Part shown: in pieces, positions 1 to 5,340 of the stretch
How the letters are laid out: every line of letters begins with the position of its first letter
Numbering within the stretch: position 1 is the stretch's first letter
NCBI GenBank assembly: GCA_004297235.1
Contig: SCUR01000131.1
Coordinates: 1 to 9,330 of the forward strand
Reading direction: 5' to 3'
Source: Candidatus Manganitrophaceae bacterium
GTDB taxonomy: Bacteria; Nitrospirota; Nitrospiria; SBBL01; Manganitrophaceae
DNA length: 9,330 nt
Translations under genes and position numbers: made by a program
The notes under the pieces: model-generated
What the model was told of the DNA's origin: nothing
Seen by the model: the letters and a program-made list of their open reading frames with translations, nothing else
Database searches by the model: none

Positions 1-283
1 GCGAAGCATCTTTTCTGCGCCGAACCGATTCGTAAGCGACCGGGCGGCCCTCCAACACGGCCTGAACGGCGTTTTCCGTCTCTTTCTTACGATCGGGAGG
101 GATGATGAGATCATAGATCGATCGGCCGAGGGCCTCCTCGCGCGCAAAGCCGAAAATAATCTCGGCGCCCCTATTCCACGAGAAGATTTCACCCTTCTGA
201 GACATCGTGATGATCGCGTCCGGCGATGCTTCCAAGATCTCTTCGGGGGACGGATTTTTATCCGATTCGGGTCGGTTTTTCAT
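1..283 (-). CDS. PAS-domain sensor protein, N-terminal part (cut by window edge)
   Basis: The reading frame starts with ATG at 283 and stays open for 94 codons to the left edge, so the C-terminus is outside the window. Residues about 14-94 read as a PAS fold: an ASPDAIITM segment, then a GEIFSWNRGAE strand-helix, an IFGFAREEALGRS segment and an IIPPDR segment, all typical of PAS domains in bacterial kinases and GGDEF proteins. A purine-rich ribosome site (GAGGTGAGG) lies just upstream and supports this start. No signal peptide or membrane segment is seen, so the visible part is probably cytoplasmic. The output domain (histidine kinase, GGDEF or other) is not visible. It follows the cupredoxin gene on the same strand after a 215-base gap, so co-transcription with the electron-transfer cluster is uncertain. 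Confidence 0.8.
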   Translation of the reverse strand, partial: MKNRPESDKNPSPEEILEASPDAIITMSQKGEIFSWNRGAEIIFGFAREEALGRSIYDLIIPPDRKKETENAVQAVLEGRPVAYESVRRRKDAS

Positions 284-498
284 CGGTCCTCACCTCGGCG
301 GAAACGTCACACGTCTTGTGATGAGATAATTTAATTTCTTCATCGGGCATGATGGACCATAGGCCGTCCCCCTACAATCGGGGCTTCTCCGGTTTGAACG
401 AGAGAGATACCTGAGAGAAGTGGGAAACCCCTCATACAGGCCGTGAAAGAGACCCGGACGCTGCGCGAGGCTTTGGGATCTCCGATTGATCCGACACG
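284..498. other. Gene-free spacer between cupredoxin and PAS genes
   Basis: No convincing reading frame lies in these 215 bases. They contain an imperfect palindrome at 305-323 and a short CCCC/GGGG hairpin around 368-382 that lacks a T-run on either strand, so no clear intrinsic terminator is seen. An AT-rich patch near 325-340 could hold a promoter -10 element for the minus-strand PAS gene, but no matching -35 element is obvious. Confidence 0.6.
305..323. promoter_or_regulatory. Imperfect palindrome, possible operator
   Basis: The sequence contains TCACA and TGTGA half-sites separated by five bases (307-321), and the symmetry extends outward to seven-base arms with one mismatch. It sits about 22-40 bases upstream of the PAS gene start, a plausible position for a dimeric regulator. 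The half-sites are in the opposite order to the CRP/FNR-type TGTGA-N6-TCACA consensus, so it is not a standard CRP site. No regulator can be named, and a chance match is possible. Confidence 0.2.
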
Positions 499-918
499 CT
501 ACTTTCTGACCACTACCACTTTTCCCTCCATCCCCAATGTGCGGTGATTATCCAAAAGGCAGTAATAGTCGAATCCTCCGCTTTTGAACGGGACAAAGGT
601 GATCGTCGTCTTTTTTCCTTTTTCCGAGACGGTTTCCGACAGGATATGAAAATTGGGAATCGCGATGTGGTGATTCAAATTATCCCCGTTGATCAGGGTG
701 ATCTCCACCACGTCCCACTCGTTGACAAAGAGATCGGGGTTCACCCTCCCCTGAATCTTGCCCCCGGCGCCGACGAAGAGACGCTTCTCTCCTTTCATCT
801 CCGAAGTAAGGGTATAAGAAACGACGGGATGGTCCGGCCCGGTCGCACGGGCGCCGGCGGTGATCAGAAAAAATAAAATCCCGAACAGAGAGAGACTCCA
901 TATCCGCGTTTTCGCCAT
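499..918 (-). CDS. Exported cupredoxin (type 1 copper protein, rusticyanin-like ligand spacing)
   Basis: This 139-residue protein has a signal peptide (basic MAKTR start, hydrophobic stretch to about residue 22, likely cleavage after ARA at 25), so it should act in the periplasm. The remainder is one cupredoxin fold. Candidate copper ligands are His83 or His84 in the LNHHIAI segment, then Cys120, His125 and Met130 in a C-x4-H-x4-M arrangement. That loop spacing matches rusticyanin and differs from plastocyanin (C-x2-H-x4-M) and azurin (C-x4-H-x3-M). There is no CuA-type C-x3-C. Such proteins are one-electron carriers. The start is supported by GGAGGAG just upstream, and the gene begins 13 bases after the membrane cytochrome gene stops. 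By position it is the likely soluble shuttle of the porin-cytochrome cluster; the partner proteins are inferred. Confidence 0.88.
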   Translation of the reverse strand: MAKTRIWSLSLFGILFFLITAGARATGPDHPVVSYTLTSEMKGEKRLFVGAGGKIQGRVNPDLFVNEWDVVEITLINGDNLNHHIAIPNFHILSETVSEKGKKTTITFVPFKSGGFDYYCLLDNHRTLGMEGKVVVVRK

Positions 919-931
919 TTTTTCTCCTCCT

Positions 932-1645
932 TCATTGTGACCGGCCTCCTTTAAGCCACATCTCGTAGAGCGACAGAACGATTTGCAGGGCGAGCGAGAG
1001 CCCCATCAGCAGTCCGCCGATAATGACCGCGTAGGCGAAAAGCGGCTGCAGCTTGGTAAACCACCAGGAGCCGATGTCGACCCATATCGCCAAAAAAGGG
1101 ATCGCCACCAAGAGGGCCCGCCACCGGGGGTTCACCTCGCTGAAAACGAAGATCCCGCTGGTGAACATAAAGATAAAGCTGATTCCGAACAGGTGGATGT
1201 GGGAGACGCGCACCAGGCTTTTGATCGACTGGCCCAGGTCGATCTGCGTATAGGCCGATACCTCTTCATACGTCGTCAGAGGCGGGAGCGGCATGCCCGA
1301 TTCCTTGCTGTGGCAGCCGGCGCACTGATTGGTAAAAATAGGCTGCACGGAAGGGAAATCGGCCTCGGTCGCTCCCTTGCGGATCCATGCTACGACCTCT
1401 TTTTTTTGAGCCGGCGAGAGATTGTCTCCCATCGCCCCCTCCAGGGCCCCTTCCAGTCGAGTGCCCCCCCGCTGGCCGTAGTATTTGATGATCACCGCCC
1501 GGACCATCCCGGTCCCTTTTTTGGAATGCGGCTCGATGTCGATCAGAAAAAGATAGAGGACCGCCATCAGATAGCCGATCCCGATGCTCAGCAGAAAGCA
1601 GGTGAACAGGACTTTTACGGGGAACGAAGCGGTCCGCAACGTCAT
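932..1645 (-). CDS. Membrane-anchored monoheme c-type cytochrome, family not recognised
   Basis: This 237-residue protein has one heme c site, CAGCH at 108-112, in a periplasmic loop. The loop lies between an N-terminal membrane helix (about 11-34) and a C-terminal membrane block of about three helices (roughly 147-168, 176-192, 203-226). The second helix begins with a S-H-I-H pair (His149, His151) and His40 lies just after helix 1, so extra heme b or metal ligands are conceivable. The loop before the heme resembles the NQCAGCHS region of small cytochromes. TGAGGAGGAG a few bases upstream supports the ATG. The gene lies 41 bases after the porin and 13 before the cupredoxin, both on the same strand. 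Inference: it links the periplasmic carriers to the inner membrane, perhaps to the quinone pool, as CymA does in Shewanella, but it is not related to CymA by sequence as far as can be seen. Confidence 0.8.
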   Translation of the reverse strand: MTLRTASFPVKVLFTCFLLSIGIGYLMAVLYLFLIDIEPHSKKGTGMVRAVIIKYYGQRGGTRLEGALEGAMGDNLSPAQKKEVVAWIRKGATEADFPSVQPIFTNQCAGCHSKESGMPLPPLTTYEEVSAYTQIDLGQSIKSLVRVSHIHLFGISFIFMFTSGIFVFSEVNPRWRALLVAIPFLAIWVDIGSWWFTKLQPLFAYAVIIGGLLMGLSLALQIVLSLYEMWLKGGRSQ

Positions 1646-1686
1646 TTTATCTCCTCCTCACGACAGGCCGGTCCCCGCCGGAGAGA

Positions 1687-3927
1687 TCAGAAACGATACC
1701 CAACCGCGAAGCTCACTATCTGGGCGGTGTAATCGCGGATCTGAGCGCCCAGATAGACGCTGGTTCCCGCGCTTGCATCGACGTCGCCCATAAAGGGCTG
1801 TATCTCGTCGGTCCGAAAATCGGTGATGTTGAACTTTTCAAGAATATATCGCACTCTCCAAAACAGCGCCGGGGTCACAGAATAGCGAAGCGCCGCCTCC
1901 AGCCGCTGAAGCCGCTCGATGATCTCGGGGAAGTCCACCGCCGTCGCGGAGCTGTTCTGGGCCGCCGTGCCCCCGGCGGGGGGGACCGGGTTGGCGGCGC
2001 GCATCGACCCCGCCGCCCGGGAGGCGTTCCAAGAAAGATCGAGATCGACTTTGGACTCGACCAAAACGACATTCACCGCAAGGCCGACGGTGTCGACTTT
2101 GTCCTCATTTTCGGCCACCCAATCATACGTCGGATTCTCGAGTTGCGAGGGAGGGGTTCGATACCGAGCGCGCTGCAGCGCGTCGAAGACTTCCCGCATG
2201 TAACTGGCGTAGAAGGTGATCCCCGGCGCGACGGGACTCCAGGAGAGATCGAGCCCGGCGGCCCAGTTCCGATCCTCCTGAAGACCGAAGGCCGAATTCT
2301 TGTAGTCGTCTTTTCGATAGCTGACCGAGGGGGTGAACGAGAGGGTCTCCTTCGGGCTGATTTGCGCCAGAAGATCGACCCGGCTGCGGTCTCGATCGGC
2401 CTCGTCATATTTGCGAAGCAGAAGATGCTGGGCCTGCGACGTGTCCAACCCTTCGACGTCGACCTCGGTGTGCGCCAGGTGGGCGAACGGATCGTAGTCG
2501 CCGTTGCGCCGCCACGATCGGGAGTAGGAGGTGCGCAGCAGAAGCCCATCGATCGGGGTATAGTCGAACGATACCTTGGGGGTGTGCTCGTTCGTGGTCG
2601 GCGCCTCCCGGTGGCGATCGTCCCGGTTCCAACGGGTCCAGTCATAACCGACGCCGAGCGAGAGCGAGGAGACCCACCGCCAGTCGGCCGCGGCCCCGGC
2701 GTTCTCTTTCGTGTAGTTGATACTGGAGCTCCGAACCTCCTCGTCGAGCACCGAGAGATCGGTCCGCACCTGGGCCGGGAAGATCCATTCCGGGGTTTTG
2801 TTGTTGAAGCCGTAGAAACGATAATAACTTTTCAACCCGACACTTTGGATCGGACGGCTGGTCAACCGGAGTGAGGCGGTCCAGATGTCGACCTCGCCGT
2901 CGAGGCTGTTCGCCGGAAGGACCAGCACCGGGTCGGAGAGGGCCGTGTTGATGGTATGCGGAATAAAACTCTCGTCCTGCATCCGCCGGCTGTAGGAAAG
3001 CGTTCCGGAGAGGCGGCTGCGCCGCGGCAGGCTGACCGCGCCGGCAAGATGAAGCGTGTGGGCCACATTGTCCGGGGGGAGGTCCAACCGGCCGCGGCTC
3101 GGCGCGCCGGCGGCGTCGGTGGCGCTGAGAGGATTATCCCAGACCAGGACATCCGCGTCGTTTTGAAAAAGGGAAAGATCGTAGCCGATCTGAAGCTGCC
3201 AGTTTTCCCGTGTCAGGTCGGCCGTCAACTTCAAATCGTCGATCCGCTGGTCGATCGGCTCCGGAAGCTCCACCTGATTCGTAAAGAGGAAGGTGGTCCC
3301 GATCGGCCGCTCCCCGTGCTTGTAAATTACGGTATATTCCGCTTGCAGGTGGAGCTGGGGATACGGCGACGCCGCCCAGAGAAAGCGCGCGGTGTCCCAA
3401 CGGCTCTTCAGATCGATCGGCGGGGCGGCGGCGAGAAAGCTCCGAAGAATGTCGGGCCGGGCGGCGGGGGCGGCCCCTTCCAGGGTCGTCTGGAGCAGAT
3501 CGGGAAGCTCGAAGATGCCGGGAGAGGTCTCCACGAAGGGGCTGCGGCCGGTGTTGCTGTAAGTGTGCGGGGTCTGGTCCCATTCGAACTCAAAGAGGCT
3601 TCGGCCGGGACGCCCGCCCCATAAAAGAATGTTCTGATCTTCCTCGCCGATCTCCCGCGCTCTTAATTCCAAAAAATAATTTTCATCGGCGCGGTCGATC
3701 CGCAGATGAAGATTTTCCAAGAACGGCCCGGCGGGGACCTCCCGGTACTCCTCGAACTTTCCGCGGTCTTCCTCGGAAGGGCGATCGATAAAAACCCGTC
3801 CCCCTACTTCCACCTCGCCGCTCAATCGGATTTTTTCTTCCTCCGTCTCGGCGGAGACCGCATTCGCGAGGAGAAGAAGCGCCGTGATCAGAAGGTAGCC
3901 CAAAGAAAATCGAATTCGATCGTTCAT
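1687..3927 (-). CDS. MtrB/PioB-family outer-membrane beta-barrel (decaheme-associated porin)
   Basis: This 746-residue protein has a clear signal peptide (MNDRIRF start, hydrophobic core, probable cleavage after VSA at 26). The rest consists of alternating polar/hydrophobic strands with acidic turns typical of a large barrel, and it ends in YRF, the C-terminal aromatic residue used for outer-membrane insertion. Segments such as FEWDQTPHTYSNT, YRFYGFNNKTP and LRKYDEADRDRSR resemble the MtrB/PioB family, whose members form a sheath around a decaheme cytochrome. Its length falls in the range of MtrB (about 700) to PioB (about 800). No cysteine is present, so the N-terminal CXXC seen in Shewanella MtrB is absent. 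The start has a strong AGGAGG whose first two bases are part of the upstream decaheme stop codon, with only 11 bases between the genes, suggesting coupled translation and a fixed ratio of the two partners. Confidence 0.92.
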   Translation of the reverse strand: MNDRIRFSLGYLLITALLLLANAVSAETEEEKIRLSGEVEVGGRVFIDRPSEEDRGKFEEYREVPAGPFLENLHLRIDRADENYFLELRAREIGEEDQNILLWGGRPGRSLFEFEWDQTPHTYSNTGRSPFVETSPGIFELPDLLQTTLEGAAPAARPDILRSFLAAAPPIDLKSRWDTARFLWAASPYPQLHLQAEYTVIYKHGERPIGTTFLFTNQVELPEPIDQRIDDLKLTADLTRENWQLQIGYDLSLFQNDADVLVWDNPLSATDAAGAPSRGRLDLPPDNVAHTLHLAGAVSLPRRSRLSGTLSYSRRMQDESFIPHTINTALSDPVLVLPANSLDGEVDIWTASLRLTSRPIQSVGLKSYYRFYGFNNKTPEWIFPAQVRTDLSVLDEEVRSSSINYTKENAGAAADWRWVSSLSLGVGYDWTRWNRDDRHREAPTTNEHTPKVSFDYTPIDGLLLRTSYSRSWRRNGDYDPFAHLAHTEVDVEGLDTSQAQHLLLRKYDEADRDRSRVDLLAQISPKETLSFTPSVSYRKDDYKNSAFGLQEDRNWAAGLDLSWSPVAPGITFYASYMREVFDALQRARYRTPPSQLENPTYDWVAENEDKVDTVGLAVNVVLVESKVDLDLSWNASRAAGSMRAANPVPPAGGTAAQNSSATAVDFPEIIERLQRLEAALRYSVTPALFWRVRYILEKFNITDFRTDEIQPFMGDVDASAGTSVYLGAQIRDYTAQIVSFAVGYRF

Positions 3928-3934
3928 CTTCTTC

Positions 3935-3940
3935 CCTCCT
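3935..3940 (-). promoter_or_regulatory. Ribosome site of the porin overlapping the decaheme stop codon
   Basis: AGGAGG on the minus strand shares its first two bases with the TAG stop of the decaheme gene (3939-3941) and lies seven bases before the porin ATG. Ribosomes finishing the cytochrome would be placed directly at the porin start. This suggests translational coupling of the two subunits. Confidence 0.75.
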
Positions 3941-4886
3941 AGCGTTGGTAGGCCCGGCCTGACGGATGGTTGCTCCCGTGGATCATGCTGTGACAGTTCG
4001 TGCAGGAACTGTTGTAAACAAATCGCGTCGCCGGGTTATGCGGCTGGGTCGGGTGCCGCGTCTCCATGTGGCATTTCTGACAGAGTCTCGGTTTGGCGGT
4101 GATCAGCATCGCCTCATGATTGGAGCCGTGGGGCTCATGGCAATTGGCGCAATTCTCCATCGCCGGCGGATGCTCCCAGAGGAACGGTCCGCGCTTCTCG
4201 GCGTGGCAGGAGTAGCACAACTCGTTCACCGAGTTGGCCTTGAGCAGCGCGTCGCCGACCGTTCCGTGCGGGTTATGGCAGCTCGAGCAGGTCATCTTCC
4301 CCTCCCGCAGCGGCATGTGGGAGAAGCGCATCTGCTGGGCCTTGCGTTGGAGATGGCATTGACCGCAGGTTTCGATCTGGGTCGGCTTGACCAGCTGATA
4401 CCGCTCCGAATGATTCTCCATCACCCGATGGCACGCCGTACAGGCCAGACCGCGCGCCTCATGAACGCTCCCCTGCCAATGAAGCCGCGCCGCCTTCTGA
4501 TGGCATCCGAGACAGACCGAATTGCGCCGGTCGACCGGCGTGGGATCTTTTTTCGAAAAGGTGATCAGCCCTTCATAGGATTCGCCCGAGGATTCGGCGT
4601 GAAGCTTTCCGGGCCCGTGGCAGCTTTCACATCCTTGGGCCTCTTTCTCGTTCCGGGGATGCTTGAGGAAGAGCTTGCCCATGGTCGTCGTCGCAAAACG
4701 CGCGTACTGTTTCTCATGACAGACCCGGCATGTTTCCGATCCGACGAATCCGGAAGGACCCGGCGGAGAGGCCGTCTCCTCCGCCGCGGCAAAAACATGG
4801 CCGTTCAGCGCCAGGACCGCCCAGACGAGCAGGCCCATCACCCCTCCCACCACCGTAACGAGCAGGAACCGACCTCTTCCTTCCAC
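3939..4886 (-). CDS. Periplasmic decaheme c-type cytochrome, MtrA/DmsE type
   Basis: Read from GTG at 4886 the protein has 315 residues. It carries exactly ten CXXCH heme sites, beginning at about residues 53, 86, 125, 149, 174, 200, 224, 246, 269 and 295, evenly spread as in MtrA and DmsE-family cytochromes (about 300-335 residues). Many extra histidines (for example in HGPGKLH, NPHGT, EPHGSNH) can serve as distal ligands for bis-His hemes. The N-terminus is basic followed by a long hydrophobic stretch, with likely cleavage after VFA near residue 33. Family members are exported, receive ten hemes, and insert into an MtrB-type barrel to carry electrons across the outer membrane. An upstream in-frame TTG (4919) is possible, but GTG 4886 has a perfect AGGAGG seven bases before it. 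The gene follows the monoheme cytochrome by 71 bases and precedes the porin by 11. Confidence 0.93.
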   Translation of the reverse strand: MEGRGRFLLVTVVGGVMGLLVWAVLALNGHVFAAAEETASPPGPSGFVGSETCRVCHEKQYARFATTTMGKLFLKHPRNEKEAQGCESCHGPGKLHAESSGESYEGLITFSKKDPTPVDRRNSVCLGCHQKAARLHWQGSVHEARGLACTACHRVMENHSERYQLVKPTQIETCGQCHLQRKAQQMRFSHMPLREGKMTCSSCHNPHGTVGDALLKANSVNELCYSCHAEKRGPFLWEHPPAMENCANCHEPHGSNHEAMLITAKPRLCQKCHMETRHPTQPHNPATRFVYNSSCTNCHSMIHGSNHPSGRAYQR

Positions 4887-4893
4887 CTGGACA

Positions 4894-4899
4894 CCTCCT
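4894..4899 (-). promoter_or_regulatory. Ribosome binding site deciding the decaheme start
   Basis: A perfect AGGAGG on the minus strand is followed by seven bases and then GTG at 4886-4884. The alternative TTG at 4919 would put this site inside the coding region and would add a polar extension in front of the signal peptide. The GTG start is therefore preferred. Confidence 0.75.
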
Positions 4900-4957
4900 G
4901 TCTGCTGTTTTAAATGCAAAGGGTCAAAAGACGCCGCAACCTCGATCGATCATCGGG

Positions 4958-5290
4958 CTATTTTTTTAAGGACAACAGGTAGTCGACCAAGAGAGTGATC
5001 TCTTCCTCGCTCCCCTTGACCGGCATCATCTTCGCCCCCGGCACAACCCCTTTTGGATTTTTGAGGAACGTCGTCAGCCAGTCCCGATCCCGCTTCTCTC
5101 CCTCGTCTGTCAGCTCGGGCCCCATCTTCCCTCCCTTTCCCGCGACGCGATGGCAAAGCCCGCACTTCTTCTCTTCATAAAGCTTTTTCCCCTTCTCCGC
5201 TTCCGACGCAAAAGCCGGAAAAAAACCGTCAAATGTGACGTTGAAAACGAATAGAGGACCCAAAACAAGAACGGCCGCACCTTTCATCAT
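4958..5290 (-). CDS. Small exported monoheme cytochrome c (class I)
   Basis: Read from the ATG at 5290 this is a 110-residue protein with a signal peptide (MMKG, hydrophobic core, likely cleavage after AFA near residue 28). A class I cytochrome c follows: CGLCH at about 43-47, a MGPEL segment after it, a WLTTFLKNP helix, and a KMMPVKGSEEEI segment whose methionine (88 or 89) is the probable sixth heme ligand, then a C-terminal helix ending LLSLKK. Such proteins carry single electrons in the periplasm. A longer form starting with ATG at 5320 is open (120 residues) but would put ten polar residues before the signal peptide. AGGAG eight bases before the 5290 ATG supports the shorter form. It is the first gene of the electron-transfer cluster, 50 bases after the c-di-GMP enzyme gene and 71 before the decaheme gene, with no visible terminator on either side. 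Confidence 0.9.
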   Translation of the reverse strand: MMKGAAVLVLGPLFVFNVTFDGFFPAFASEAEKGKKLYEEKKCGLCHRVAGKGGKMGPELTDEGEKRDRDWLTTFLKNPKGVVPGAKMMPVKGSEEEITLLVDYLLSLKK

Positions 5291-5298
5291 CGACACTT

Positions 5299-5303
5299 CT
5301 CCT
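5299..5303 (-). promoter_or_regulatory. Ribosome binding site favouring the shorter cytochrome c start
   Basis: AGGAG lies eight bases before the paired ATG-ATG at 5290 and 5287 and gives a protein that starts directly with a normal signal peptide. The upstream ATG at 5320 has only a weaker GGAAGGGTGA-like site. Confidence 0.6.
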
Positions 5304-5340
5304 TTCGATCTGCTTTCCATTTCACCCTTCCCACGCCGCG

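Noticed and set aside
368..382. CCCC/GGGG hairpin as a terminator after the cupredoxin gene
   Set aside because: The stem is only four pairs with a seven-base loop, and no T-run follows on either strand.
983..1732. Long plus-strand frame opposite the membrane cytochrome and porin end
   Set aside because: It is the mirror of a clear minus-strand gene, has many Arg/Asp/Gln residues with no motif, and spans the boundary of two real genes.
2143..2874. Plus-strand frame of 243 codons inside the porin gene
   Set aside because: It lies wholly antisense to the barrel gene. Such frames are common in GC-rich DNA, and no domain is recognisable.
3966..4913. Plus-strand frame of 315 codons opposite the decaheme gene
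   Set aside because: It mirrors the ten-heme gene, whose CXXCH series leaves no doubt about the coding strand.
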